Source of the DNA: Yersinia mollaretii ATCC 43969
GTDB taxonomy: Bacteria > Pseudomonadota > Gammaproteobacteria > Enterobacterales > Enterobacteriaceae
Length of the DNA: 64,000 bases
Direction of reading: 5' to 3'
NCBI RefSeq assembly: GCF_013282725.1
Contig: NZ_CP054043.1
Coordinates: forward strand, 3,720,001-3,784,000
Below are positions 31,432-40,901 of the stretch, piece by piece (positions within the stretch are counted from its first letter, which is position 1; every line of letters begins with the position of its first letter). Below the pieces are notes generated by a model. That model made no database searches. It saw nothing but the letters and a program-made list of their open reading frames with translations, and was not told the origin of the DNA. Both the position numbers and the translations under genes were made by a program.

Positions 31432-31501
31432 GATTTCAAAATGCAGAAAGGCGGCACGCGAGAGCAGCCAACCCCCCTGCAACTTGAAAGATGATGGTTA
31501 T
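31432..31501. repeat. Internally deleted ERIC element in the prs leader
   Basis: ATGCAGAAAGGCGGCACGCG joins directly to GAGCAGCCAAC, then CTGCAACTTGAAAGATGATGG. These are the left and right parts of the ERIC consensus (GTTGCAGGAAGGCGGCAAGCG; GCGCAGCCAACGCACATGCAACTTGAAGTATGACG), with the central hairpin missing. It lies between ispE and prs, within the likely prs leader. Confidence 0.7.
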
Positions 31502-31571
31502 CACTGTGTTTTGGCTTTAAATACCCGTATGTATATTGCAATCAGTATGAATAATCGCCCCTGATTACTGA

Positions 31572-32561
<990 letters not shown>

Positions 32562-32982
32562 TCAGCATTAGGTTATGAATATTCCTGCGGTGCTGTTTGG
32601 CCGCAGTTAGCCGCAAGGTTATGACCGTGATGCGCCGTTTGGCGGGCATTACGCGAAATCTTTGTAGTGGAATGATGTTGTAGCGGAATGTTTGTAGCTC
32701 GTTGATATAATGCAATATATGAACTGATGCAGATAAAGAAAAACCCGTTGAAGCAGATGCGACAACGGGTTTTCTACTCTTGCTCTATGCTTCCTTGACC
32801 AATGGATTTTTGAGCCGTCATTTACCCCTCCTGCACATCAGCTCAATTAAAAACTGAGAAGACAGGTTTTCTATTGGCTACTGCTATATTGGTTACGCTA
32901 CCTATAAGTGCCGCAACTCAACATAGGGATAGCGGGTTTATAGCTGAATTGTTTTAAAACTGAATTATTTTAAAACTCATCG
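32562..32982. other. Intergenic region between prs and ychH
   Basis: This 421-bp region lies between convergent prs and ychH. It contains the terminator at 32741-32776; the rest is AT-rich without a recognisable gene or repeat. Confidence 0.5.
32741..32776 (+). terminator. Rho-independent terminator downstream of prs
   Basis: AAACCCGTTG (32741-32750) pairs with CAACGGGTTT (32763-32772), with a 12-nt loop, followed by TCT-type U-rich sequence. It is 180 bases past the prs stop. Confidence 0.75.
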
Positions 32983-33255
32983 CTATGAGTGACGTTGATT
33001 ACGATTACAACGTTTATCAAAGTGCTTAACCCACCAATAGCGGTCAGCAACTTCTTCACGGCCACCAATACGGGCACCCACCAACCACAACAATGCGCCC
33101 ACAAAGATACTCATGACAGCACCATGGGCAAAGAATTGTGGTAAGCCGAGTTGAGTCACTTCAGTCAGGATGGAATAACCTACGCCACCTACCATAGTCA
33201 CCAAACCCAATCCCATCAGCACATTACCTAGCCTTGCAGCGCTTTTACGTTTCAT
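32983..33255 (-). CDS. ychH: Small inner-membrane protein YchH
   Basis: The 90-residue protein has two membrane helices (about 10-32 and 44-64) and matches E. coli YchH: GNVLMGLGLVTMVGGVGYSI, FAHGAVMSIFVGALLWLVGAR and DRYWWVKHFDKRC. E. coli YchH is described as a stress-induced protein under CRP control. GGAGGTGGC stands directly before the ATG. It is divergent from pth as in E. coli. Confidence 0.93.
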   Translation of the reverse strand: MKRKSAARLGNVLMGLGLVTMVGGVGYSILTEVTQLGLPQFFAHGAVMSIFVGALLWLVGARIGGREEVADRYWWVKHFDKRCNRNQRHS

Positions 33256-33691
33256 ATGCCACCTCCACTTCGGGTTGCCGATAAATAATCACTCAGCTGA
33301 GCCGTTAAACTGCTTGCTTAATGCGATTATTCATGTCCATTTGATTACTTAGTATAGTCAGGCTGGTGAGGAAGGTATTGCGCTTGCGATCACAACTGGC
33401 AAATATAATCCAACAAATCTTTACACTTTCCAGACATTTAGCACCGAAATTGAATTATACACGTGAGTTATTATTCATATTGTGAATTATTGTCATCAAT
33501 TTGCAGAGCCAATTAAAACACGTCTGCATCTTCACATTAACGATATATAGCCAAAAAATGGGGTATTGCCGCTCAATAGTCCCTCCCCCTGCCCATTCAA
33601 GTATCCACGATATCAACCTGAGTTTTGTCATTACGCGCCATGACAGGTAAACTGTGGCCCTTAAATTCCTTTCGTAATAGCGAATGACGAC
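33256..33691. other. Divergent region between ychH and pth
   Basis: This 436-bp AT-rich region separates divergent ychH and pth. It holds the pth promoter candidate described separately; no gene or repeat is recognised. Confidence 0.5.
33625..33653 (+). promoter_or_regulatory. Candidate sigma-70 promoter for pth
   Basis: TTGTCA (33625-33630), a 17-bp spacer and TAAACT (33648-33653) lie 38 bases before the pth GTG. The spacer includes an inverted repeat (TGTCAT/ATGACA). Confidence 0.5.
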
Positions 33692-34282
33692 GTGAGCAGT
33701 ATTAAATTAATCGTTGGGCTGGCAAATCCGGGCGCTGAATATGCCCAAACCCGCCATAACGCGGGTGCCTGGTATGTAGATTTATTAGCCGAGCGCCATA
33801 ACCAATCACTGAAAGAAGAAGCTAAATTCTTCGGTTATACCGCACGGTTAAATCTGGCAGGTCAGGATGTTCGCTTGCTGGTGCCCTCTACATTTATGAA
33901 TCTCAGTGGCAAAGCCGTCGTGGCAATGGCAGGGTTTTACCGTATCCTGCCTGAAGAGATCTTAGTCGCGCACGATGAGCTGGATATCCCACCGGGCGTG
34001 GCAAAATTGAAATTAGGCGGTGGCAACGGCGGTCATAACGGCCTGAAAGATATTCAGAGCAAGCTGGGCAATAACCCAAACTTCTATCGTTTGCGCATTG
34101 GTATTGGTCATCCAGGTGATAAAAGCAAAGTTGTCGGCTTTGTTCTGGGTAAGCCCCCCACAAGCGAACAAACATTAATAGATGATGCCATTGACGAATC
34201 CATCCGCTGCACTGAAGTGCTGATGACTGAGGGTATTACCAAGGCAATGAATCGCCTGCACTCTTTCAAGGCTGGCGTATAA
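33692..34282 (+). CDS. pth: Peptidyl-tRNA hydrolase
   Basis: Pth releases tRNA from prematurely dropped peptidyl-tRNAs and is essential in E. coli. The 196-residue enzyme has the signature [20 protein letters not shown] (about 4-23) with the catalytic His (RHNAG), [19 protein letters not shown] and [13 protein letters not shown] (about 110-122). The start is GTG at 33692, in agreement with the family N-terminus. In E. coli ychF follows directly; here a divergently oriented gene lies between them. Confidence 0.96.
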   Translation: MSSIKLIVGLANPGAEYAQTRHNAGAWYVDLLAERHNQSLKEEAKFFGYTARLNLAGQDVRLLVPSTFMNLSGKAVVAMAGFYRILPEEILVAHDELDIPPGVAKLKLGGGNGGHNGLKDIQSKLGNNPNFYRLRIGIGHPGDKSKVVGFVLGKPPTSEQTLIDDAIDESIRCTEVLMTEGITKAMNRLHSFKAGV

Positions 34283-34336
34283 AAGCTTGCCAGCTCCCCT
34301 GCGGATTCGTATCAGCGGGGGAGTTAATCTTTCGCT

Positions 34337-34795
34337 TTACTCATTTTTGTTGCACAAGGCATTGATCCCCTGCTGCCCTTCGGCCGTCAATACCACACCC
34401 GAGGTGATCACCCTCACCCGCCCAAGAAAGTTATTGCTTTTGCCATCATATTCATCAGCTATATCGCTGAGTTTATCGGTACAAAAAAGGGCATCCCATG
34501 CGGTTGCTTTTCTCTTATTTTCTGACAACTCATGGCTGCGCTCGAATTTGTCGGTTGTCGCAGTGAAGGTCAGTTGAATACTATCAAAATCCTCATAAAG
34601 TCTGTTTTTCTTGTAGCCCACATACCTTACGCTTTGGCCCGACTGTTTCTCTATTTCCACGCCATATTGATCAATCAATTGCGCAAAGGTGGGTCCAGCA
34701 GGCTCAATATCTGCCGTTAAAAACCGCATTCCCACAACACCGACCATCCCCCCGAGTAAAATTACTATTAACCACTTATAGATGCTCATTTCCAT
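34337..34795 (-). CDS. Membrane-anchored protein of unknown function
   Basis: The 152-residue product has one N-terminal hydrophobic segment (about residues 7-25, WLIVILLGGMVGVVGMRF), with no lipobox and no clear cleavage site. The remaining 125 residues, probably periplasmic, have a pair of Cys (in LFCTDK and NALCNK) that could form a disulfide. I do not recognise the family. The start could also be two codons later; neither ATG has a good ribosome binding site. It is inserted between pth and ychF, which are adjacent in E. coli, so it is likely a Yersinia-lineage addition. Confidence 0.75.
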   Translation of the reverse strand: MEMSIYKWLIVILLGGMVGVVGMRFLTADIEPAGPTFAQLIDQYGVEIEKQSGQSVRYVGYKKNRLYEDFDSIQLTFTATTDKFERSHELSENKRKATAWDALFCTDKLSDIADEYDGKSNNFLGRVRVITSGVVLTAEGQQGINALCNKNE

Positions 34796-34979
34796 TGGGA
34801 TAATCCAAACTCAATATGCAGATCGTCATCATTAGTTATCGGACATTTGCCAGAAAACTTCAGATGACAGAAACGTGATCTCAGACACAGAGTTAGAAAA
34901 ATCAATCACCTATCAGCCATTACAGTGAAATCGCCACCCGCAACGAAACAGCATGATCGAGATAAATCATCATTATGTG

Positions 34980-34985
34980 TATAAT
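34980..34985 (+). promoter_or_regulatory. Possible -10 element of ychF
   Basis: A consensus TATAAT preceded by TGTG lies 78 bases before the ychF ATG. No convincing -35 hexamer stands at 16-18 bp, so this is tentative. Confidence 0.35.
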
Positions 34986-35062
34986 GGCGGCATAAATTTT
35001 GATTACATCAATCTGTTAACCCTAACAGGTTGATTTTTAAGTTATTTAAGGTGATATAAAAC

Positions 35063-36157
35063 ATGGGATTCAAATGCGGTATTGTGGGCCTGCCTAACGT
35101 CGGTAAATCCACCCTGTTCAACGCGTTGACACAAGCGGGCATCGAAGCAGCTAACTTCCCGTTCTGCACCATTGAACCCAACACGGGTGTGGTGCCAATG
35201 CCGGACCCGCGTCTGGATCAACTGGCCGAGATTGTTAAACCGCAACGTATCTTGCCAACGACCATGGAATTTGTTGATATCGCGGGCCTGGTTAAAGGGG
35301 CATCGAAAGGCGAAGGTCTGGGTAACCAGTTCCTGACCAATATCCGTGAGACCGAAGCGATTGGTCACGTCGTGCGTTGTTTTGAGAATGACAACATTAT
35401 CCACGTCGCAGGGAAGGTTGATCCGGCTGATGATATTGACACCATCAATACTGAGCTGGCACTTTCTGATTTGGAAGCTTGCGAACGCGCCATCCATCGA
35501 GTTCAGAAGAAAGCCAAAGGCGGCGATAAAGACGCTAAAGCTGAACTGGAAGCACTGGAAAAATGTCTGCCACATTTAGAGAATGCGGGCATGTTACGTG
35601 CATTGAAGAGTCTGACCGAAGAAGATAAAGCCGCGATCCGTTATTTGAGCTTCCTGACGCTGAAACCGACCATGTACATTGCCAACGTCAATGAAGATGG
35701 CTTCGAAAACAACCCCTATCTGGATCAAGTGCGCGCCATTGCGGCAGCAGAAGGTTCTGTTGTAGTGGCTGTTTGCGCCGCTGTTGAGTCTGACATTGCT
35801 GAACTGGAAGATGCAGACCGCGCTGAGTTTATGGCTGAATTGGGTATTGAAGAGCCGGGTCTGAACCGTGTTATCCGTGCGGGTTATGAACTGCTGAATC
35901 TGCAAACCTACTTCACTGCGGGTGTCAAAGAAGTCCGCGCATGGACCATCCCTGTGGGGGCAACCGCGCCACAAGCCGCCGGTAAAATCCATACCGACTT
36001 CGAAAAAGGCTTTATCCGTGCTCAAACTATCGCCTTTGATGATTTCATCACCTATAAAGGTGAACAAGGCGCGAAAGAAGCCGGGAAAATGCGTTCAGAA
36101 GGTAAAGACTACATCGTAAAAGATGGCGACGTGATGAACTTCTTGTTCAACGTCTAA
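35063..36157 (+). CDS. ychF: Ribosome-associated Obg-like ATPase YchF
   Basis: YchF is an Obg-family P-loop protein that prefers ATP and binds ribosomes; in E. coli it influences translation initiation and the oxidative stress response. The 364-residue protein has the G1 loop [14 protein letters not shown] (about 8-21), G3-like [20 protein letters not shown], a coiled-coil insertion (about 125-165), and a C-terminal TGS domain ending in [21 protein letters not shown] terminator follows. Confidence 0.97.
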   Translation: MGFKCGIVGLPNVGKSTLFNALTQAGIEAANFPFCTIEPNTGVVPMPDPRLDQLAEIVKPQRILPTTMEFVDIAGLVKGASKGEGLGNQFLTNIRETEAIGHVVRCFENDNIIHVAGKVDPADDIDTINTELALSDLEACERAIHRVQKKAKGGDKDAKAELEALEKCLPHLENAGMLRALKSLTEEDKAAIRYLSFLTLKPTMYIANVNEDGFENNPYLDQVRAIAAAEGSVVVAVCAAVESDIAELEDADRAEFMAELGIEEPGLNRVIRAGYELLNLQTYFTAGVKEVRAWTIPVGATAPQAAGKIHTDFEKGFIRAQTIAFDDFITYKGEQGAKEAGKMRSEGKDYIVKDGDVMNFLFNV

Positions 36158-36214
36158 ATAAAATTTGTTGTCTTATGAGGTTTCACTGAATCTCATAAAA
36201 CTGACAAACACCAT

Positions 36215-36241
36215 AAAATCCACGCACTTGCGTGGATTTTT
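36215..36241 (+). terminator. Rho-independent terminator downstream of ychF
   Basis: AAAATCCACGC (36215-36225) pairs with GCGTGGATTTT (36230-36240), with a four-base loop and a T-run. It may also serve the convergent hydrolase gene. Confidence 0.9.
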
Positions 36242-36308
36242 GATTAATATAAGTGACCAAATAATAATCAGAACTTATTTTATGTTGTCGGAATGCAAAT
36301 AATTGATT

Positions 36309-37433
36309 CTATATTTCTGTTTTTGAAAGATTCTTTCCGAAGAATTGATCTAATTTCCCCATGGCTTGATTCACATATTCCGGCTTCCAATAGGTTTCAA
36401 TATGGGTTGCGCCCTCAATCAGAAATAACTCTTTGTCTTTCGCAGCAGTGGCACCTTTAAAGGCTTTCTCAGTCATATAAAGGGAGTCGGCTTTGCTACC
36501 GGCTATCATCAGTAACGGCTTATTAATCAAATCCATATTGCTTGCCGCATCAAATCTCATTAAGTCGAGCAGACTACTGGCGGTGTATCTGAAGGTCGAG
36601 TTAGGGTGAGCGTGAGTCTTGCCGTAATACTCAAAACCCTGCCGATAGAGGTCAAACGGCAGTTTGGCAATTTGTTCGTCTGTCAGTTTGGCATCTCCTA
36701 GATAAATAACCTCGCCACCAGCCGCTTCCTGTGCTCGTGCATCCGAGGCTTGTTTTAAACGCTCTTGTATCGTAGAAAGCTGCGAATCCTGATAGCCGTT
36801 GCGTCTAACCAAGCCTGAGTCAAACATGCTCAGTGTCGCAATGGCACTGAAACGTTTATCTGTTTGCGCTGCTTTTAACGAGTAGCCACCGCCGCCACAA
36901 ATACCCAGTAATCCTAAACGGGCAGTGTCTACGCCGGGATATTGGCTAATGAAATCTGCCATGCCATGAATATCTTCAATGCGGTAAGCCGGTTTATCCA
37001 CATTACGAGGTAAACCCCCACTCGCCCCCTGATATGCCGCATCCGCAGTCACAGTAATGTAGCCTTGTTCAGCCAGACGCTGGGCATATAGACCCGCGAC
37101 CTGCTCTTTTACCCCTCCATTGGGGTGTGCCACCACCACTGCCGGATATTTTTTGGCGGGATCATAATTTGCCAGCGTATAAACGTTAGCAGAAATATCC
37201 AGCCCATTCAGCTTATAGGTGACCGGATGAATATTGACTTTGCCTTTCACATTTTCAGTAATCGCGTCGTCATAAGCTAAGGTAAATGGATTTAATTTAT
37301 AATCTGCTGCCATTGCGCCCCCTGATGAAAATGTGATCACTGCCGCTAGCAAGCTTGATTTAAAAATCGGTGACGTTTTAAAAGTCGATGCACTTTTTAA
37401 AACCGATATCGCTTTGCAAACGTTATGTTTCAT
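36309..37433 (-). CDS. Exported alpha/beta hydrolase with a Cys nucleophile
   Basis: The 374-residue protein has an unusually long n-region, then a hydrophobic core and AMA-A cleavage site near residue 42, so it is probably periplasmic. The body is an alpha/beta hydrolase. VVAHPNGG (about 101-107) may form the oxyanion region. The nucleophile elbow is GLLGICGGGGYS, with Cys179 where most members have Ser, as in dienelactone hydrolases. AGSKADS and EGATHIE probably give the acid and His. The substrate is unknown. GGAGG lies 8 nt before the ATG. It is divergent from the response regulator at 37694, and the shared intergenic region carries a palindromic operator. Confidence 0.88.
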   Translation of the reverse strand: MKHNVCKAISVLKSASTFKTSPIFKSSLLAAVITFSSGGAMAADYKLNPFTLAYDDAITENVKGKVNIHPVTYKLNGLDISANVYTLANYDPAKKYPAVVVAHPNGGVKEQVAGLYAQRLAEQGYITVTADAAYQGASGGLPRNVDKPAYRIEDIHGMADFISQYPGVDTARLGLLGICGGGGYSLKAAQTDKRFSAIATLSMFDSGLVRRNGYQDSQLSTIQERLKQASDARAQEAAGGEVIYLGDAKLTDEQIAKLPFDLYRQGFEYYGKTHAHPNSTFRYTASSLLDLMRFDAASNMDLINKPLLMIAGSKADSLYMTEKAFKGATAAKDKELFLIEGATHIETYWKPEYVNQAMGKLDQFFGKNLSKTEI

Positions 37434-37567
37434 TTAAAAAACCTCCAGATATTCAAATAAACACGTATTACCCCGTCACTCACTTGGGTATTTTTTGAGT
37501 AGGGATAGGCTGGCAGGTAGTCTAAGGGGGTCATGCTGACATCAACGTGACTGCCAGATAACATGTT

Positions 37568-37616
37568 TGTCAGTGACATAAAGACTTTTCTGACAAAAAT
37601 GTCAGGAAAATGTCAG
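37568..37616 (+). promoter_or_regulatory. Candidate response-regulator operator upstream of the two-component genes
   Basis: The palindrome CTGACA-AAAA-TGTCAG is at 37590-37605. A further TGTCAG follows at 37611 (11 bp, one helical turn, from the second half-site), and TGTCAGTGACA is at 37568-37578. The same CTGACA-N4-TGTCAG occurs at 39822. The layout resembles sites of CusR/HprR/CopR-type regulators (TTACA or TGACA, N4-6, TGTAA or TGTCA). Confidence 0.7.
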
Positions 37617-37693
37617 CTTGGTGTTAGTCATGAAGCGCTAAGATAGGTGAAATGAGATTTTTATTATCCTGACCGACAAAGGGAGAGAGAAAC

Positions 37694-38386
37694 ATGCGGC
37701 TACTATTGGTCGAAGATGAGGAGAAAACATCCTCCTATATTCATCGCGCACTGACCGAGCAGGGTTTCACTGTCGATATCGCGGCCACTGGCACGGATGG
37801 ATTGTATCTGGCCCTTGAGTATGATTACGACACGATTGTGCTGGATGTCATGTTGCCCGGCATGGATGGTTACCGTGTTCTGAAAGGTCTACGCGCCAGT
37901 AAGCAAACCCCCGTGCTGATGTTGTCTGCCCGAGGTTCAGTTGATGAACGCGTCAAGGGTTTGCGTCATGGCGCAGATGATTATCTGCCGAAACCTTTCT
38001 CGCTCATTGAGCTGATTGCCCGCATACAGGCATTGTTGCGGCGACGTCCCAGCGACGGCGCGGATGTGACACAATTGCACATTAACGATCTGCATCTCGA
38101 CCTACTGGCGAGACGTGTCACTCGAGGGGGGGAGCGCCTCGAACTCACAGCAAAAGAGTTTGCTCTGTTAAGTTTATTAGCCCGACATCAGGGCGAGATC
38201 CTGTCAAAAATGATGATTGCAGAACAGGTCTGGGACATGAACTTTGACAGCGATGCTAATGTCGTCGAGGTCGCAATAAAGCGCCTGCGGGCGAAAATTG
38301 ATGCGCCCTACTCGCTCAAACTGTTACATACAGTGCGAGGCATGGGGTATGTCCTCGAAACTCGGCCCGAACAACAGGCCAAATAA
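37694..38386 (+). CDS. OmpR/PhoB-family response regulator, heavy-metal (CusR/HprR) type
   Basis: The 230-residue regulator has a receiver domain with the phosphorylated Asp at D51 ([12 protein letters not shown]) and the conserved Lys at K100 (YLPKPF). A C-terminal winged-helix domain follows ([48 protein letters not shown]). The subgroup is that of CusR, HprR, IrlR and CopR. GGGAGAGAG precedes the ATG. It lies 11 bp before its kinase gene. It probably binds the CTGACA-N4-TGTCAG sites at 37590 and 39822 and so controls the divergent hydrolase and the downstream exported enzymes; this is inferred. Confidence 0.93.
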   Translation: MRLLLVEDEEKTSSYIHRALTEQGFTVDIAATGTDGLYLALEYDYDTIVLDVMLPGMDGYRVLKGLRASKQTPVLMLSARGSVDERVKGLRHGADDYLPKPFSLIELIARIQALLRRRPSDGADVTQLHINDLHLDLLARRVTRGGERLELTAKEFALLSLLARHQGEILSKMMIAEQVWDMNFDSDANVVEVAIKRLRAKIDAPYSLKLLHTVRGMGYVLETRPEQQAK

Positions 38387-38397
38387 AGGACGACGTT

Positions 38398-39798
38398 ATG
38401 ATTAAAAGTTCCATTTCAGGGCGACTGGCGCTGATGTTTGCCCTTGCTGCTGTGTTGATAATCTCAGCCGTCGGTCTTGTGCTGAGAAGCTCCCTACATG
38501 AATCATTACAAAAACAGATGCATAACGAATTACGGTTCAGGGAGTCGCTGATGACACCGTGGATTCTCTCTCGCACCACGCTGGATGGCTGGCAAACACT
38601 GGCCAGCAAATTTGCCGATTTAGCCACCACTGAAGGGGGTCGAGTACAGTACTGGATTCTCAGTGATGACCCCCGACTTCGGATAGGGGGGCCGCCGCCA
38701 AGCGGTGTCAATTGGGCGTCACTGCGCAGTGGATTCAGCAAAGTTTCTGGCTCAACAGAGGCGTCATGCTCTCTCTTTCTGCTGATGTCGGAGATTCCTG
38801 CCAAAGGTGAGCGTCCTGCGCTGCGCTATGTTGTTGCTATCGATTCCACGCCCTATATGGGCACCCTGAATGAATTTACCCGCACATTGATTGTGATTAC
38901 CGCAATTGGCGTCTTATTGGTGGCCCTGTTGGGGTTCGTGATTGCCAGAATAGGCATGCGCCCTGTTAACAAACTCAGTGATCAGGCGCACCGACTTGCT
39001 CCGGGAAATCACGGGCAGCGTCTGGAGACTTCAACACTGCCAGATGAACTGCAAAAGCTGGCCGTCGCATTCAACGGCGTACTCGAACGGCAGGAAATCG
39101 CCTGGCGACAACTTGAAAGTTTTAATGCTGATGTGGCACATGAACTGAGAACCCCACTGACCAATCTGATGGGCCAAACACAACTCGGTCTGTCACGTCA
39201 ACGCGAAACGCATGAACTCAAGGAGTTACTTGAGTCCAATTTGGAAGAGCTTGAGCGCATGACCTCTATCGTCAACGATATGTTATTTCTTTCTCATGCT
39301 CAGGCCGGGGAGCATGCCACCCAATTAACCGAAGTTTCTCTTCGTGCAGAGGCGTACAAAACCACAGAATACGTCGAACCTTCATTTGCCGAAAAAAACT
39401 TGTCTATTCATGTCGAAGGGGATATCACCGCGCGTATTGATCGGCGACTATTCCACCGTTCGTTGGCTAACCTACTGGAGAATAGCGCCCGACACGCGGT
39501 TCCCGGCACCACCGTCACCGTGAAGATTGCACACGAAGATAATCTGGCGTCCATTGCCGTCGCCAATGTCGGCGAACCTATTGCGGCTGAGCATCTAAAA
39601 CGACTCTTTGAGCGTTTTTATCGTGTGGATTCAGCACGTTCACACAGTGCCACACATCATGGACTGGGGCTTTCCATCGTCAGAGCCGTGGCAATAATGC
39701 ATCGGGGAGAGGTATTTGCCAGTAGCCAAAATGGAGTCAATACCTTTGGTCTGACCCTCGCAGTAAGCAGTGCCCCAGCTGATAAAAAGTCTTTTTAA
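38398..39798 (+). CDS. Sensor histidine kinase, heavy-metal (CusS/HprS) type
   Basis: The 466-residue kinase has two membrane helices (about 8-28 and 163-185) enclosing a 135-residue periplasmic sensor loop, then a HAMP linker. The phospho-acceptor His248 is in NADVAHELRTPLTN, followed by the ATPase domain with NLLENSARHA and HHGLGLSIVRAVAIMH. The class is the heavy-metal sensor kinase family (CusS, HprS, IrlS). The periplasmic loop has few His or Met residues and a single Cys, so direct metal binding is not obvious; oxidant or substrate sensing is as likely. Confidence 0.92.
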   Translation: MIKSSISGRLALMFALAAVLIISAVGLVLRSSLHESLQKQMHNELRFRESLMTPWILSRTTLDGWQTLASKFADLATTEGGRVQYWILSDDPRLRIGGPPPSGVNWASLRSGFSKVSGSTEASCSLFLLMSEIPAKGERPALRYVVAIDSTPYMGTLNEFTRTLIVITAIGVLLVALLGFVIARIGMRPVNKLSDQAHRLAPGNHGQRLETSTLPDELQKLAVAFNGVLERQEIAWRQLESFNADVAHELRTPLTNLMGQTQLGLSRQRETHELKELLESNLEELERMTSIVNDMLFLSHAQAGEHATQLTEVSLRAEAYKTTEYVEPSFAEKNLSIHVEGDITARIDRRLFHRSLANLLENSARHAVPGTTVTVKIAHEDNLASIAVANVGEPIAAEHLKRLFERFYRVDSARSHSATHHGLGLSIVRAVAIMHRGEVFASSQNGVNTFGLTLAVSSAPADKKSF

Positions 39799-39821
39799 TC
39801 AAGGTAATTTAGCCCGTTACT

Positions 39822-39837
39822 CTGACAGAGTTGTCAG
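39822..39837 (+). promoter_or_regulatory. Second CTGACA-N4-TGTCAG palindrome, upstream of the exported-enzyme genes
   Basis: CTGACA GAGT TGTCAG is identical in both half-sites to the palindrome at 37590-37605, and stands 99 bases before the start of the gene at 39936. It implies that the neighbouring response regulator controls this operon. Confidence 0.7.
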
Positions 39838-39935
39838 GTCGCGGTCAGCCTAGTGACATGAAGCATCCGGTAAAATCACGTTATCGTCACCGAACGACTC
39901 CCCATTTTTAATGGTGTCGATAACAAAGGAAATGG

Positions 39936-40358
39936 ATGATGAAAAAAAAGATTCAGCAATGTCTGCTTTGTACCGCCCTAACATTTTTCGGTTCGATTGC
40001 CACCGTTGCTCACGCACAGGACGCCACGAAAAATCAGGCAGAGAAGCCGTCACGGGCGCAACAATTAATGGGTGATATTGCCCCCAAAATGGCGCAACTC
40101 ACAGACGATGTCCTGTACGCCGATATCTGGGAGAGGCCACAGCTCTCAAAACGTGACCGGAGTCTGGTGACCGTTAGCGCACTAATTGCAATGGATCGCC
40201 CCGACCAGTTGCGCTCTCATCTGCGTTTGGCACGCCAAAACGGTGTCACTGAAGAAGAGTTGGTCGAAACCATCACCCAGCTTGCCTTCTATTCAGGATG
40301 GCCAACCGCAGTCACAGCAATATCCATCGCAAAAGAGGTCTTTAAAGAAGGGAAATAG
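39936..40358 (+). CDS. Exported carboxymuconolactone decarboxylase-family protein
   Basis: The 140-residue protein has a signal peptide (MMKKKIQQCLLCTALTFFGS, cleavage after AHA near 27). The mature part is a small CMD/AhpD-fold domain: RDRSLVTVSALIAMDRPDQL, then SHLRLARQNGVTEEELVETI. The CxxC of AhpD is absent, so an alkylhydroperoxidase mechanism is unlikely, and it is closer to the gamma-carboxymuconolactone decarboxylase type. Export is unusual for this fold. It is first in a set of three exported proteins and is followed by the cupin after 53 bp. GGAAATGG before the start is a weak ribosome binding site; the next Met is one codon on. Confidence 0.88.
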   Translation: MMKKKIQQCLLCTALTFFGSIATVAHAQDATKNQAEKPSRAQQLMGDIAPKMAQLTDDVLYADIWERPQLSKRDRSLVTVSALIAMDRPDQLRSHLRLARQNGVTEEELVETITQLAFYSGWPTAVTAISIAKEVFKEGK

Positions 40359-40411
40359 TTTTATCTTCAATGGATTAATTGGAATTTCTCGCCTTAAAGG
40401 ATTGAATCGAT

Positions 40412-40882
40412 ATGAAAATGACCCTTATTACACTGGCTGCACTTTTACTGACCAGTACGCACACCGTTGCCGCAACACAGGGGGCGGTGACAGTCAGTTC
40501 AGCAGGATCGCAACCCACAACTATGGGTGCAGTAGAGTACTTTACTGGCACGGCAAAAGTTGACTCCCGCTTTAAAGGCACCGCCCCAGCCCGAATCTCT
40601 GGAGGGACAGTCTCATTTGACGCGGGAGCACGGACAGCATGGCACACACATCCCCTTGGACAGACACTCATTGTCTCTTCCGGTACAGGTTGGGTACAGG
40701 AATGGGAGGGGGCAGCCCAACAAATCAAAACCGGTGATGTCGTCTGGATTCCGCCGGGTGTCAAACACTGGCATGGTGCATCCGCAAAGCAGCCGCTGGT
40801 GCACATTGCTATCTCAGAAACACTTGAGGGTAACACTGTGACGTGGATGGAAAAAGTCACGGACGACCAATATCCACAGTGA
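40412..40882 (+). CDS. Exported cupin, closely resembling the Granulicella (R)-hydroxynitrile lyase type
   Basis: The 156-residue protein has a signal peptide (cleavage near VAA, residue 21) and one small cupin domain. The Mn/Fe ligands of the Granulicella tundricola cupin hydroxynitrile lyase (His53, His55, Gln59, His94 there) map to H78, H80, Q84 (TAWHTHPLGQTL) and H119 (VKHWHGA) with a constant offset of 25. The segments FTGTAKVD, GDVVWIPPG and WMEKVTDDQY also agree, from memory of that sequence. Lyase activity cannot be assumed; many such cupins are uncharacterised. Cupin and CMD genes often neighbour each other. It lies 19 bp before the hydrolase gene. Confidence 0.88.
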   Translation: MKMTLITLAALLLTSTHTVAATQGAVTVSSAGSQPTTMGAVEYFTGTAKVDSRFKGTAPARISGGTVSFDAGARTAWHTHPLGQTLIVSSGTGWVQEWEGAAQQIKTGDVVWIPPGVKHWHGASAKQPLVHIAISETLEGNTVTWMEKVTDDQYPQ

Positions 40883-40901
40883 TAAATAAGAGGAACAGAC
40901 A

